From positions 51,504-115,503 of the forward strand of contig CADCBP010000004.1 in NCBI GenBank assembly GCA_902799705.1: a DNA stretch of 64,000 nucleotides, given 5' to 3'. The position numbers were made by a program, and so were the translations under genes. The notes beneath the pieces are model-generated. The model saw only the letters and a program-made list of their open reading frames with translations, ran no database searches and had not been told where the DNA came from. Source of the DNA: an uncultured Bacteroidales bacterium. Its GTDB lineage: Bacteria; Bacteroidota; Bacteroidia; Bacteroidales; Paludibacteraceae. Below, piece after piece: positions 42,175 to 51,752 of the stretch (the stretch's first letter is position 1; each line of letters begins with the position of its first letter).

Positions 42175-43203
42175 CTGAAGACCATCCTGACATATGAAGA
42201 AATAAATCAGGAACAGTGGAAGGAACTGATAAGAAACAGCGCGACGGGAACATGGTTTCAGACGCCGGATGCGTATGCATTCTTCGCCAGTATGCCGGAA
42301 TTGTTTGAGCCGTTTGCAGTGGCGGTTGAACGGATTAGCGGGTTAGCGGGCGTGTGTGTCGGGTATGTGACGAAGGAGAAGAGTGCGGTAAAGCAATACT
42401 TTACCCGGAGAGCGATCATCATCGGCGGACCGTGTCTCGCAGACGATGCGACAGACGCTGAAGTCATAGCGCTGATGACTGCGGTAAAAAGCACTCTCCT
42501 TTTAATGAGGGATGGGGCAGACTCCACTCCCATCTATATCGAGACGCGTAATTTGAACGACTATAGCAGATGGAAAGAGTCATTTGAGAAGGCACAATTT
42601 GCGTATTGCCCGCACCTGAACTTCCATGTGGATCCGAGGGAGAATAACCTGAGCGGGAACAGACGCCGGCAAGTCCGCAAAAGTGACGCTACAATAGAGG
42701 TGATCAAAAATGAAAGCATAAAAGAAGCGCCAAGCGAGAGTTCTATACGGGAGTGGTATGAGATATTGAGAAACTTGTATCGGACGAAGGTTAAGACCCC
42801 GTTATGGCCGGTAGAGTTTTTCATAGAGGCGTATCGGCAAGGAGTAGGGATATTTATCCTGGTAAAGCATAACAACCGCGTGATTGGCGGATCAATGCTT
42901 GTAAAAGGGGAAGAAGGAACAACCTATGAATGGTTTGCGTGCGGGATGAACAGCGCGTATAAGAAGCAGCATCCGTCCGTGATGGCGACTTGGGCAGGGA
43001 TACAATGGACAAAAGAGCAAGGATGCACACGTTACGATATGATGGGAGCCGGAAAGCCTGATGAAGAATACGGAGTACGGGATTACAAGGCTGAGTTCTG
43101 CGGCAAGATGGTGGAGCACGGAAGGTTTGTATGCGTTCAGCGTCCATTGTTATACCGGATAGGAACCATCTTCGTCAAGACGATAAAGAAATTGAAGAGA
43201 TAA
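42175..43203 (+). CDS. FemAB/GNAT-like acyltransferase, start codon unclear
   Basis: The frame is open from the previous stop (42166) and reads KTILTYEEINQEQWKEL and GTWFQTPDAYAFF, the usual beginning of a FemAB-type GNAT protein, but contains no ATG, GTG or TTG before ATG 42292. CTG 42175 is given as the likely start; ATG 42292 would lose 39 residues. The rest is well conserved: NLSGNRRRQVRKS, GGSMLVKGEEGTTYEW, MMGAGKPDEEYGVRDYKAEF. Probably transfers an amino acid or acyl group to a sugar or lipid precursor. Confidence 0.65.
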   Translation: MKTILTYEEINQEQWKELIRNSATGTWFQTPDAYAFFASMPELFEPFAVAVERISGLAGVCVGYVTKEKSAVKQYFTRRAIIIGGPCLADDATDAEVIALMTAVKSTLLLMRDGADSTPIYIETRNLNDYSRWKESFEKAQFAYCPHLNFHVDPRENNLSGNRRRQVRKSDATIEVIKNESIKEAPSESSIREWYEILRNLYRTKVKTPLWPVEFFIEAYRQGVGIFILVKHNNRVIGGSMLVKGEEGTTYEWFACGMNSAYKKQHPSVMATWAGIQWTKEQGCTRYDMMGAGKPDEEYGVRDYKAEFCGKMVEHGRFVCVQRPLLYRIGTIFVKTIKKLKR

Positions 43204-43222
43204 TTAAAGTATAATAAACGAT

Positions 43223-44197
43223 ATGAATAAACCATTGAATTTTGCATTGATTGGCGCGGCGGGATATATTGCACCTCGTCACATCAAAGCTATCCAAGAC
43301 ACAGGAAACAACCTTCTTGTGGCCTATGATAAATTCGATAGTGTAGGTCGTTTGGACAGTTCGTTCCCGGACTGCTCCTTTTTCACGGAGAATGAGCAGT
43401 TCGACCGTTTTTGTTCGAAACAGATGCGGACAGACAACCCCTTGAGTTGGGTATCTATCTGTACTCCGAACTATACGCACGATGCGTTTATCCGTTATGG
43501 TCTGCGTTTGGGATGCGATGTGATTTGCGAGAAACCATTAGTGCTCAATCCGTATAACATCGACAACCTCCTGGAGTTGGAGAACGAGACAGGTCACAAA
43601 GCCTATACGATGCTGCAGCTGCGTCTGCATGAGAAGATCCGTGCGCTGAAAGAGAAAGTGGAGAAAGGGCCGAAAGATAAGATATACGATGTGGATCTGA
43701 CTTATATCACCAGCCGCGGCAAATGGTATTACTCGAGTTGGAAGGGAGATGTTCACAAATCCGGAGGTATCGCCACGAATATCGGTGTGCATTTCTACGA
43801 TATGCTGCAGTGGGTGTTTGGTCCGGTGAAGAAAAATATCGTGCATGTCATGTCGTTCGACCGCGTAGCCGGGTATCTCGAGCTTGCGCAGGCTCGCGTG
43901 CGCTATTTCCTTAGTATAAATGCGGATTGTCTGCCGGCAGGGGTTGAACGCACATTCCGTACGTTGCGTGTGGATGGAGAGGAGTTTGAGTTCAGTCAAG
44001 GTTTTACCGAACTGCATACCGAAGCGTACAGACATATATTGGCAGGAGACGGTTTCCGCATAGCCGAGTCCCGCCCGAGCATTGAGACTGTGGCCCAGAT
44101 CCGGCATGCAGAACCGATCGGTTTGGTAGGCGACTACCATCCATTGGCTAAATTACCATTAAGCGCACATCCTTTTGGCTGGGATGAAAGGAGGTAA
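43223..44197 (+). CDS. wlbA: Gfo/Idh/MocA dehydrogenase, WlbA/WbpB type
   Basis: 324 aa. Oxidises C3 of UDP-GlcNAc-uronic acid, the step before amination in UDP-diacetamido-uronic acid synthesis. The N-terminal sequence LIGAAGYIAPRHIKAI is typical of WlbA; EKPLVLNP holds the catalytic-site Lys, and KSGGIATNIGVHFYDMLQW carries the second conserved Lys and His. Full length. Matching partners (aminotransferases at 108 and 51749, epimerases at 29140 and 39486, acyltransferases) are in the window, but a UDP-GlcNAc 6-dehydrogenase is not. Confidence 0.85.
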   Translation: MNKPLNFALIGAAGYIAPRHIKAIQDTGNNLLVAYDKFDSVGRLDSSFPDCSFFTENEQFDRFCSKQMRTDNPLSWVSICTPNYTHDAFIRYGLRLGCDVICEKPLVLNPYNIDNLLELENETGHKAYTMLQLRLHEKIRALKEKVEKGPKDKIYDVDLTYITSRGKWYYSSWKGDVHKSGGIATNIGVHFYDMLQWVFGPVKKNIVHVMSFDRVAGYLELAQARVRYFLSINADCLPAGVERTFRTLRVDGEEFEFSQGFTELHTEAYRHILAGDGFRIAESRPSIETVAQIRHAEPIGLVGDYHPLAKLPLSAHPFGWDERR

Positions 44198-44199
44198 GT

Positions 44200-45711
44200 A
44201 TGTTACGCGAAGGATGGAAAAGAAGGATATCGCTTGATTTTCTGGTATGGGTGATTGCCGCGGCGCTATGCATGTTATGGCGTTGGGTGGCGGATAAGAG
44301 CGAGATTGTTCATTACTGGGCTCTGTTCGGCATATTGGCGGTGTTATGGGTGGTGCTTGGTTTCGCCGTCCAGTTGTACCGGTCGTATAAAGAGACCTGG
44401 CTATGGCAGTCGGTGATGTCGCTGGTTGCCGATGCCGGTATATTGATAGGTTTATGTTGGTGGGTACTACCGAAAACACCCTATCAGTTATCGCCACGCG
44501 TTGCTATGTGGACAATACTGATCGTGTTGGTATTCGAATTAGTCATTGTTATCACAGAGCATTACTGGAAGTACGCAACCAATATGTTGGTGCCGGCGAT
44601 GCAGATTGAGCAACGCAAGAATGCTCAAGTACAACGTCAGGACGAGAAACGCAGTAAGAGTTCGATAGAGGCTATCCATCAGTCGGTGCTGAGTGTGACC
44701 ACGGAGGCGGATTACTATTTGCTGCGCAAGAAAGCAAGGCTGGATTCGCGATTGACAAAAGTGGTGTGTGACCGCAACAGATTTGCTTTCTTGCAACTGC
44801 AAGATTATCAATATGATACGATTGTTGATTTGACTTTGTTGAATGACGCCAAGGGTATCAATCGCCGGTTCTGTATCGTGAACCAGAAACTGCCGGACGG
44901 AGGACGGTATGTATGCTGTTACCGGCCGCAGGAGTATATCAAGCAGAAGATATTGAAACGCTATCCATGGGGCTTAAATTGGATTGTGTATTGTTTCTAT
45001 TTCTGGAATAAGCGCGTGCTTCCGCGTCTGATGTTAACCAGCCGTCTGTATTACGATCTGACAAAAGGCCGTAAGCGAATGCTGAGCAAGACGGAGGTGT
45101 TAGGCCGTTTGTACTACTGCGGATTTGAGGTGGACGAGATTGTGCCGATGGGGCACATCGAATATGTGTTTGCACACCGTCACTCGCAGCCTTACCCGCA
45201 AGAACAGATCAAGGTGTACGGTCCGCTGATCAAACTTCCGCGCGTATGCAAGAACAAGGAGATCAGGTTCTTCTATAAGATGCGCACCATGCATCCGTAC
45301 GCAGAGTATATCCAGAAATATGTATATGACACCTATGGCACGAAAGACGGCGACAAGGCAGCCAATGATTTCCGTATCACGACCTGGGGACACATCTTCC
45401 GCAGTCTATGGATAGACGAACTGCCGATGATCATCAATCTGCTGCGCGGCGACATGAAGTTGGTGGGTGTACGACCGCTGAGCAAGACGAAGTTCGACAC
45501 TTATCCGGAATGGTTGCAAGACCTGCGGACACAAGTAAAACCGGGACTGATTCCGCCTTTCTATGCCGATATGCCGCAGACACAAGAAGAGATGTTCGAA
45601 AGTGAAGCGCGATACACTCGGGCATACTTGGAACATCCGATCCGAACCGACTGGCGGTATTTCTGGAAGGCCTTTTACCAGATTGTATTCAATCACGCGA
45701 GGAGCAAGTAG
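44200..45711 (+). CDS. undecaprenyl-phosphate sugar-1-phosphate transferase-like
   Basis: 503 aa. Four transmembrane helices in the first 110 residues, a middle Rossmann-like region, and a C-terminal bacterial sugar-transferase core: FYKMRTM, then SLWIDELPMIINLLRGDMKL and VGVRPLSKTK. This enzyme type starts polysaccharide assembly on the lipid carrier. The C-terminal domain lacks an obvious re-entrant membrane helix at its beginning, so it is an unusual member. The gene starts 3 bp after wlbA. Confidence 0.75.
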   Translation: MLREGWKRRISLDFLVWVIAAALCMLWRWVADKSEIVHYWALFGILAVLWVVLGFAVQLYRSYKETWLWQSVMSLVADAGILIGLCWWVLPKTPYQLSPRVAMWTILIVLVFELVIVITEHYWKYATNMLVPAMQIEQRKNAQVQRQDEKRSKSSIEAIHQSVLSVTTEADYYLLRKKARLDSRLTKVVCDRNRFAFLQLQDYQYDTIVDLTLLNDAKGINRRFCIVNQKLPDGGRYVCCYRPQEYIKQKILKRYPWGLNWIVYCFYFWNKRVLPRLMLTSRLYYDLTKGRKRMLSKTEVLGRLYYCGFEVDEIVPMGHIEYVFAHRHSQPYPQEQIKVYGPLIKLPRVCKNKEIRFFYKMRTMHPYAEYIQKYVYDTYGTKDGDKAANDFRITTWGHIFRSLWIDELPMIINLLRGDMKLVGVRPLSKTKFDTYPEWLQDLRTQVKPGLIPPFYADMPQTQEEMFESEARYTRAYLEHPIRTDWRYFWKAFYQIVFNHARSK

Positions 45712-45726
45712 GTTTAGAGTTGAAAG

Positions 45727-46800
45727 ATGAAAGATTTTTTTGCCATAGTCAGAGCGGCGTTGTGGGATGAGCCGATGCCGGAGGTGGAGATGAGTGATGA
45801 ACTGATCCGTCTCCTTATGCAGCATGGTCTTGGTCCTTTGGTTTTTCCGAGATTGCCGATGACGCCGGTGATGAAAATGGTTTGCGTGCAGAATATGCAG
45901 ACCCAAGCGAAGATGCAAATCGTTTTAGAGCGGGCATGGAAGGCATTGGAGAAAGCCGGCATCAAGGCGGTGCTGATGAAAGGAGCGGGCCTGGCGGCAT
46001 ATTATCCTGATCCGTCTATGCGGCAATGGGGGGACATCGATTTATTTGTCGGCAAGGAACAGTACCACCCGGCGTGCGCAGTGATGCGCGAAACTTTTCC
46101 TGATGCACTGAAGTTCGACGAAGAACTGGACCATTACAAGCATTATAACCTGATTGCGGACGGTGTGTCAATAGAGACGCACCGTGTGAGCGTTGGATTG
46201 ACCCATCCGAGAGACGTGAGACGCTACGCGGAGATGGAGCGATACGGCATGGAGCATGCCTTCGAACTGAAGGTTGGAGATATGAGACTGGAGATCTTTG
46301 AACCGACGTTCAATGCACTGATGGTTTTTTTGCATTCATGGGAGCACATGATCAGCAGCGGAGCGAATATAAGGCAGTTATGCGACTTGGCGTTGTTGTT
46401 GCATCATGAACAAGAGCGCATCGATTGGAAACGTCTGGAGCACTGGCTGAAAGCACTGAACGCATGGGATGTGTGGCAGGTGTATATGATTGTGCTGAAG
46501 CACAACCTCGGGTTAGAGGTTAGCGGATTAGAGGTTAGCGGGTTAGAGGTTAGGGGCAAGCGACTGATGGAAGCCATACTGTATGGAGAGACTTTTGAAG
46601 GAACGAGCGAGATGAGTGCGACGAGGCAATCGAAGAAGTACCACAACCGGTTTGTTCGTAAATGGCATACGATGCAGGTGAGGATGGATAGTGCGGAGTG
46701 GGTGTCGCAGTTTAGTCCCGCCTACGCACGGCATATGAAAGAAGCAGTCTGGTTGGGCGGCCTCTCGCGGCTCTTTGCCAAAGACAGACACTGGGAGTGA
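45727..46800 (+). CDS. nucleotidyltransferase-family protein with in-frame repeat
   Basis: 357 aa of the NTP_transf_5-like group: VLMKGAGLAAYYPDPSMRQW followed by GDIDLFV, which supplies the two acidic metal ligands. C-terminal helical region with HSWEHMISSGANIRQLCDLA. Residues about 262-277 (GLEVSGLEVSGLEVRG) come from a TTAGAGGTTAGCGG word repeat (46510-46557). Members occur in capsule loci; the substrate is not known. Confidence 0.75.
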   Translation: MKDFFAIVRAALWDEPMPEVEMSDELIRLLMQHGLGPLVFPRLPMTPVMKMVCVQNMQTQAKMQIVLERAWKALEKAGIKAVLMKGAGLAAYYPDPSMRQWGDIDLFVGKEQYHPACAVMRETFPDALKFDEELDHYKHYNLIADGVSIETHRVSVGLTHPRDVRRYAEMERYGMEHAFELKVGDMRLEIFEPTFNALMVFLHSWEHMISSGANIRQLCDLALLLHHEQERIDWKRLEHWLKALNAWDVWQVYMIVLKHNLGLEVSGLEVSGLEVRGKRLMEAILYGETFEGTSEMSATRQSKKYHNRFVRKWHTMQVRMDSAEWVSQFSPAYARHMKEAVWLGGLSRLFAKDRHWE

Positions 46801-46826
46801 TAAAGTTGAAAGATGAAAGTTGAAAG

Positions 46827-48395
46827 TTGAAAGGACTGAAATACATAGTAATAGCATTAAACACCTTGTTTTTTGCGGTGATGGCTTGGTTGTTACCGTT
46901 GGGATTCGAAGAGAATGACGACGTGATGATGGCCATGATCGCCAATGGCAGTTATTCGGGGGTGCCGGACTATCATCTGGTATATATCAATGTGCTGTAC
47001 GGCTTTGTGTTAGCCGGATTGTACAGTATGACAAAAGCCGTCGAATGGTACACGCTGTCGTTCGCGGTGCTGCACGTCCTTTCGATGTCGGTGCTTGGTT
47101 ACTGCTTGCTGACTACCCCTAACCGTGCACGATGGGAACGAATCGTATGGCTGGTCATCCTGTATGCGCTCTGGGCGCGTATCATCGTTGCATTGCAATT
47201 CACAACGACAGCCGGCTTGGTGTGTCTCGCGGGGTGCGTGCTGTTGATGCGGGAAAGCAGGAAAGCGCGGTGGAGCGGAGTAGTATTAGTGATCATCGCC
47301 GCCTTGATACGTTTTATGGCTGCGGGGCTGGTGGGATTGCTGATGGCGCCGATCATCGTCTATACCTATCGTCTTGAATGGCGCAAATATATTGCGGTAG
47401 TGTTGATGCTGACGACGGTTGCAGGGTGCCGCATTGCGAACCAGAAGATTTATGACCGTGATCCGGAGTGGAAATATTACCGGGCCTATAACCAACTGCG
47501 GGCTCAACTGAACGACAACCCCAATGCGTATAAGTTGCGTCCGAACCAATTGCCGGAGAATATCAACTGGATTGACTACCAGTTACTCCTGCGTTTCACG
47601 CCCGATGCGGAACAGATTGACCTTCCTGCGATGAGGCAACTGAGCGCAATAGTTGGTAAAGTGCCGGTGCGCGACCAATGGAATAACCTGCACCGTTTGA
47701 ACAAGTATGCTGTAGAAGTGGTGATCTTGATAGCGCTGTTGATTCTGATGATTTTGACGACCGGTAACCGCACGAAGTATATCTTTTTGATAACATACAC
47801 CGCCTTCGTGGCAGCACTGGTCATACACGTAAGCCTGGACGGATTCCTGAAAAACCGTGTCTTCCTGTGTATGTTGATGCCGTTGCTCGTGACGGATTTC
47901 ATGCTGCTGCCGAAGACGACGGGTAAGAAACGGCGATGGGGAATAGGAATAGCGATGACGGTGCTGAGCGGATGGTATATCTATCAGATCTATGCGGAAT
48001 GCACCACGGCGAGTTATAACCGCTACGTATGGGAACGGCTGCAACGCCCATTGATTGATTATGTGCCGGACGATGCACAGGTGACGACTATCGGCACGAC
48101 GATGATGATGGAGGCAATGAATCCATGGCATATTTGGCCGTATGAATGCGGCAAATACACCTTGGGGTGGATGACCTGGTGTCCGCTCAACCAACCCGTA
48201 GGACACAGTTATCGCGCATTGCTGCGGGACGATATGTACATCTTTACGGACGTGCAAGGATACAAGCAGGAACGCACAGCCGTTCCGCGTATATGCGAAC
48301 AGATAGAGAAACATTACGGCGTGCCCACGAAAGTAGTGCCTGTGTGCCATAATGGGAAATATGCGCTTGTGCGCATGAGGATTAGGGATTTGTGA
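46827..48395 (+). CDS. polytopic membrane protein in sugar locus
   Basis: 522 aa with about nine to ten predicted membrane helices. The likely start is TTG 46827, inside a GTTGAAA word repeat (46802-46833); in-frame TGA precedes it. EENDDVMMAMIANGSYSG in the first loop has the paired acidic residues seen in GT-C enzymes, and a large soluble C-terminal part follows residue 400. Probably uses a lipid-linked sugar at the outer face; the family was not identified. Confidence 0.55.
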   Translation: MKGLKYIVIALNTLFFAVMAWLLPLGFEENDDVMMAMIANGSYSGVPDYHLVYINVLYGFVLAGLYSMTKAVEWYTLSFAVLHVLSMSVLGYCLLTTPNRARWERIVWLVILYALWARIIVALQFTTTAGLVCLAGCVLLMRESRKARWSGVVLVIIAALIRFMAAGLVGLLMAPIIVYTYRLEWRKYIAVVLMLTTVAGCRIANQKIYDRDPEWKYYRAYNQLRAQLNDNPNAYKLRPNQLPENINWIDYQLLLRFTPDAEQIDLPAMRQLSAIVGKVPVRDQWNNLHRLNKYAVEVVILIALLILMILTTGNRTKYIFLITYTAFVAALVIHVSLDGFLKNRVFLCMLMPLLVTDFMLLPKTTGKKRRWGIGIAMTVLSGWYIYQIYAECTTASYNRYVWERLQRPLIDYVPDDAQVTTIGTTMMMEAMNPWHIWPYECGKYTLGWMTWCPLNQPVGHSYRALLRDDMYIFTDVQGYKQERTAVPRICEQIEKHYGVPTKVVPVCHNGKYALVRMRIRDL

Positions 48396-48440
48396 TTTAT
48401 GATTTATGATTTAAGATTTAGGATTTAGGATTTGTGATTT
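48378..48440 (+). repeat. GATTTATG/GATTTAGG word repeat
   Basis: Seven units of GATTTRKG run from the 3' end of the membrane protein gene to the next start codon. The upstream stop codon (48393) lies within it. Confidence 0.85.
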
Positions 48441-49487
48441 ATGAAGACGATAGCGATAATTGGAGCGAGTTATTTGCAGCGCCCATTAGTAGAACGGGCT
48501 AAAGAGATGGGATTGCGCACGATCTGTTTCGCATGGGAAGAAGGCGCCGTGTGCAAGGATCTGTGCGACGTGTTTTATCCTGTCTCGGTGCTGGAGAAAG
48601 AAGAAATACTCTGTATATGTCGCGAGGAGAAGATTGATGGTGTATGCACTATCGCCAGCGATGCTGCAGCGCCGACGGTAGCCTATGTGGCGGAACAGAT
48701 GGGGCTGACAGGAAACAGTTATGAAGCCGCCGTGCGCGCGAACAATAAATATATGATGCGCGAGGCACTGATGGCAGCAGGCGTGGATTGTCCGCGATTT
48801 ATGCACGTTATAGAGGAGCCTTTCCCTAACCCTTCCCCGAAGGGACGTGATTTAGCGTTGCCGCTCATCGTCAAGCCGAGTGACCGGTCAGGCAGTCTTG
48901 CTGTGACGAAAGTGGAGACGCCTGAAGCGCTGCAGCCGGCGATAGAGAAAGCGATAAAGGCTTCGTTTGCGCACGAGGCGATGGTGGAGGAATATATCGA
49001 CGGTCGTGAGATAAGTGTGGAGATGATCAGCTGCAGAGGCATCCATTACGCATTGCAGATCACCGACAAGGTGACGACCGGAGCACCGCATTTTGTGGAG
49101 TTGGAGCATCACCAGCCTTCTGACTTGCCGGCAGCGATGCAGACGCATATCTTTGATATCACTCGCCTGGCGTTGGATGCACTGGGACTGACCAATGGCG
49201 CGAGTCATTCAGAGTATAAGATTACGAACGAAGGACGCATTGTCGTGATGGAGATAGGCGGCCGTATGGGCGGAGATTTTATCGGCAGCGACCTCGTGCG
49301 GCTGAGTACAGGATATGATTTCGTAGAAGGAGTGATCCGTGTGGCATTGGGGGAGATTATCCACCCGGAGCCCAAACAGATCGGTCGCAGTAGCGTGATC
49401 TTCGATGCTCCGGAGAACGTAAGTTGTAGCGGTGAGCGGACAGGGTATAGAATTTACCAAAATGGTAAATTAGTCGAAAGTTTATAG
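48441..49487 (+). CDS. ATP-grasp family ligase
   Basis: 348 aa. Pre-ATP-grasp Rossmann start (IAIIGASYLQRPLVERAKEM), then ANNKYMMREALMAAGV, the ATP-binding PLIVKPSDRSGSLAV, EEYIDGREISVEM and EIGGRMGGDF for the metal and phosphate site. Such enzymes join a carboxylate to an amine through an acyl phosphate. In this position it may attach an amino acid or other acid to a sugar precursor. It is the first gene of a tightly packed set ending at 54441. Confidence 0.8.
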   Translation: MKTIAIIGASYLQRPLVERAKEMGLRTICFAWEEGAVCKDLCDVFYPVSVLEKEEILCICREEKIDGVCTIASDAAAPTVAYVAEQMGLTGNSYEAAVRANNKYMMREALMAAGVDCPRFMHVIEEPFPNPSPKGRDLALPLIVKPSDRSGSLAVTKVETPEALQPAIEKAIKASFAHEAMVEEYIDGREISVEMISCRGIHYALQITDKVTTGAPHFVELEHHQPSDLPAAMQTHIFDITRLALDALGLTNGASHSEYKITNEGRIVVMEIGGRMGGDFIGSDLVRLSTGYDFVEGVIRVALGEIIHPEPKQIGRSSVIFDAPENVSCSGERTGYRIYQNGKLVESL

Positions 49488-49496
49488 TTTAGAGAC

Positions 49497-50423
49497 ATGT
49501 ATAAGCAGAGTTTGTCGGTGGTTGTGCCGATTTATAATGACGAAGAAGTGATCAGCGAACTGTTACGGCGGCTGACAGCGGTGTTGGAAAATATCGTGAA
49601 TGACTATGAGATCATCCTTGTGGATGACGGCAGTCGTGACCGGTCGTGGGAGATCATGCAGGCGGAGCGAGCAGAACGGGAACACCTGCGTATTGCCCGG
49701 CTGAGTCGTAACTTCGGTCAGCAGAATGCGATCGCGGCGGGTTTGTCGCTTACTGCGAAGGACCTGATCGTGCTGATGGACAGTGACTTACAGGACAGGC
49801 CGGAAGATATACCGGTGCTGATTGATGCCTTGTTGGCAGCACCCGAAGCGACGATGGCGATCGCCCAGTGGGAGGAACGCAAAGACAGCCGCATGAAGAT
49901 TGCCTTCTCGCGTCTCTTCCAGCATGTCAGCAACCGCATTACGGACATCCACACCATGCCGCGACTCGGCATCTTCCGCGTGATGAAGAAGAGTGTGGTG
50001 GAGGAGTTGCGCCGCTTCCCGGAGAAGACCGCCACGGCGGTGAGCCTGTTGTATTATATCGGCAACAAATATGTAGCGGTGCCGCTGAAACGCGATGCGC
50101 GCTTTGCCGGAAAGAGCGGGTATAACCTGTCGAAAATGCTTGCGCTGACTTTCGCCCGCATCTTTTCGTTCTCCATGTTCCCTATCCGCATGGTTACCTA
50201 TCTTGGGGCGCTGTTATGCGTCGGCAGTATGATTGCGGCGCTGGCACTGATTATCTATAAACTGATGGGTAATGTGTTAGCCGGATGGACCAGTATGATG
50301 GTACTCATGCTCTTCCTCTTCGGTCTGAATTTCGCGTTTCTGGGTGTACTGGGCGAGTATATCGGTCGTATCTTCCTGGAGACCAAGCAGCGTCCGAACT
50401 TTATCATCGAGCAGGTATTATGA
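49497..50423 (+). CDS. polyprenyl-phosphate glycosyltransferase (GtrB/DPMS-like GT2)
   Basis: 308 aa. LSVVVPIYNDEEVI, LVDDGSRDRSWE, FGQQNAIAAGL and the metal site MDSDLQDRPED place it with DPM1/GtrB/ArnC enzymes that move a sugar from a nucleotide to undecaprenyl phosphate. Two membrane helices at the C-terminus (VTYLGALLCVGSMIAALALI and MVLMLFLFGLNFAFLGVL) fit GtrB. It overlaps the next gene by 4 bp. Confidence 0.85.
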   Translation: MYKQSLSVVVPIYNDEEVISELLRRLTAVLENIVNDYEIILVDDGSRDRSWEIMQAERAEREHLRIARLSRNFGQQNAIAAGLSLTAKDLIVLMDSDLQDRPEDIPVLIDALLAAPEATMAIAQWEERKDSRMKIAFSRLFQHVSNRITDIHTMPRLGIFRVMKKSVVEELRRFPEKTATAVSLLYYIGNKYVAVPLKRDARFAGKSGYNLSKMLALTFARIFSFSMFPIRMVTYLGALLCVGSMIAALALIIYKLMGNVLAGWTSMMVLMLFLFGLNFAFLGVLGEYIGRIFLETKQRPNFIIEQVL

Positions 50424-51076
50424 GAAAAGTAGCGATATTAGGCGGTCAGGGCAATGCGGCGGTGGTAGCTGCAGCCATCGAGCATGCACGGCGCATGGGG
50501 GCCACGGATCTCGAAGTGGCGGGTTTCTTGAACGACCGCGTGCCGGTGGGGGAGAAGATAGACCTGTTTCCAGTCATTGGTAAGGTAAGTGACGCACAGC
50601 GGCTGTTAGCCGAAGGCTATTGGTTCATCAACACCATCTTCCGTATCGACGGAAACAGGGAGCGCATCGCCATGTTCGAGCAGTTGGGTATTCCCGATGA
50701 CCGCTTGGCGACTTTTGTGCATCCGATGGCATATGTCGCGCCGAGCGTCGAGTTGGGTCCGGGATGTGTTGTGCTGCCGCAGGTAGCGATGTCGCCGGGC
50801 AGCCGGCTCGGCAAAGGATGTATGATGATGGTGGGAGCTACGATGGGCCATGACAACGAAGTCGGCGACTTCTGTCATATCGCCGCGCAAGCATGCGTCG
50901 GCAGTTATCTGAAGATAGGCAAAGGGGTACATATCGGACTCAATGCCACGGTGCGCGAGAACCTGGCGATAGGCGATTACGCTACCTTGGGGATGGGTGC
51001 CGTGCTGACGAAGAATATCGGTGAAGAAGAAATTTGGGTCGGCAATCCGGCGAGGTTTTTGAGAATGGCTGACTGA
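50420..51076 (+). CDS. NeuD/PglD-type sugar O/N-acetyltransferase
   Basis: 218 aa from ATG 50420. N-terminal Rossmann-like part (VAILGGQGNAAVVAAAI) followed by a left-handed beta helix (PSVELGPGCVVLPQVAMS, IGKGVHIGLNATVRENLAIG) and GNPARFLR at the end. PglD-type enzymes acetylate UDP-4-amino sugars. The aminotransferase at 51749, three genes on, would supply such an amino sugar. Confidence 0.85.
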   Translation: MRKVAILGGQGNAAVVAAAIEHARRMGATDLEVAGFLNDRVPVGEKIDLFPVIGKVSDAQRLLAEGYWFINTIFRIDGNRERIAMFEQLGIPDDRLATFVHPMAYVAPSVELGPGCVVLPQVAMSPGSRLGKGCMMMVGATMGHDNEVGDFCHIAAQACVGSYLKIGKGVHIGLNATVRENLAIGDYATLGMGAVLTKNIGEEEIWVGNPARFLRMAD

Positions 51077-51084
51077 AAGACTGA

Positions 51085-51420
51085 ATGGTTAGAGCGAAGG
51101 ACATAGTAGCGTTGGTGGGCATCAACATGCTGTATGCTTGCGTGGGTATATGCACGAAGATGGCATCGATGCAGCCGACGGGTTCATGGCTGTACCTGTT
51201 ATGGTTCGGCGGCGCCGTGGCGATCATCGGCATCTATGCGCTGTTATGGCAGCAAGTCTTGCGACGTATCGAACTGAGCACGGCGTATATGTTCAAAGGC
51301 ACGACGCTGATCTTCACCATGCTCATCGCCGCTTTGCTTTTCGGCGAAGTCATCACAATTCCGAACATCATCGGTTCGGTCATCATCATTACAGGAATCG
51401 TTTTATTGGCGCGCTCATGA
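51085..51420 (+). CDS. EamA/SMR-like small membrane protein, ArnE-like subunit
   Basis: 111 aa with four membrane helices and the EamA ending TLIFTMLIAALLFGEVITIP. Paired with a second four-helix protein that overlaps by 4 bp, as in ArnE/ArnF, the flippase for Und-P-aminoarabinose. With the GtrB-like synthase at 49497 and the GT-C-like protein at 52873 it could flip an Und-P-linked sugar. Confidence 0.75.
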   Translation: MVRAKDIVALVGINMLYACVGICTKMASMQPTGSWLYLLWFGGAVAIIGIYALLWQQVLRRIELSTAYMFKGTTLIFTMLIAALLFGEVITIPNIIGSVIIITGIVLLARS

Positions 51421-51752
51421 TATATGCTTTGATTGCCATAGGATCCGTCTTCACCGCCGCTTGCGCACAGATGATGCTCAAGCAGGGTGCCCGTCGCGGT
51501 TATTCCCCATGGTGGCGGCAGTACATGAACGGATGGGTGATAAGCGGCTATGCAATCATGTTCGCCACGATGGTTGTGAATATCTGGTGCATGCATTACG
51601 GGCTGCAACTCAAGGAGATCAGCATCATCGAGTCCATGAGTTATCTGTTTGTGCCGGTCCTCAGTCGGGCGTTGTTCAAAGAACCCATCTCATGGCGCAA
51701 AGGACTCGCCATCGGAGTGATTATAATAGGAGTAATTGTATTTTTCTTATGA
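51417..51752 (+). CDS. EamA/SMR-like small membrane protein, ArnF-like subunit
   Basis: 111 aa from ATG 51417, overlapping the previous stop. Four membrane helices; FTAACAQMMLKQGARRG carries the family's Gln-Lys start, and SYLFVPVLSRALFKEPISW the EamA ending. It overlaps the aminotransferase ATG at 51749 by 4 bp. Most likely the partner of the preceding protein. Confidence 0.75.
   Translation: MIYALIAIGSVFTAACAQMMLKQGARRGYSPWWRQYMNGWVISGYAIMFATMVVNIWCMHYGLQLKEISIIESMSYLFVPVLSRALFKEPISWRKGLAIGVIIIGVIVFFL

Noticed and set aside
47583-48350. A 255-codon open frame on the minus strand
   Set aside because: It is antisense to a membrane protein gene with good hydrophobic periodicity; composition is that of an antisense shadow.
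51138-51752. A single 204-aa protein instead of two small membrane proteins
   Set aside because: The first part of that frame is antipattern sequence overlapping the first EamA gene; two overlapping four-helix proteins fit the ArnE/ArnF pattern.
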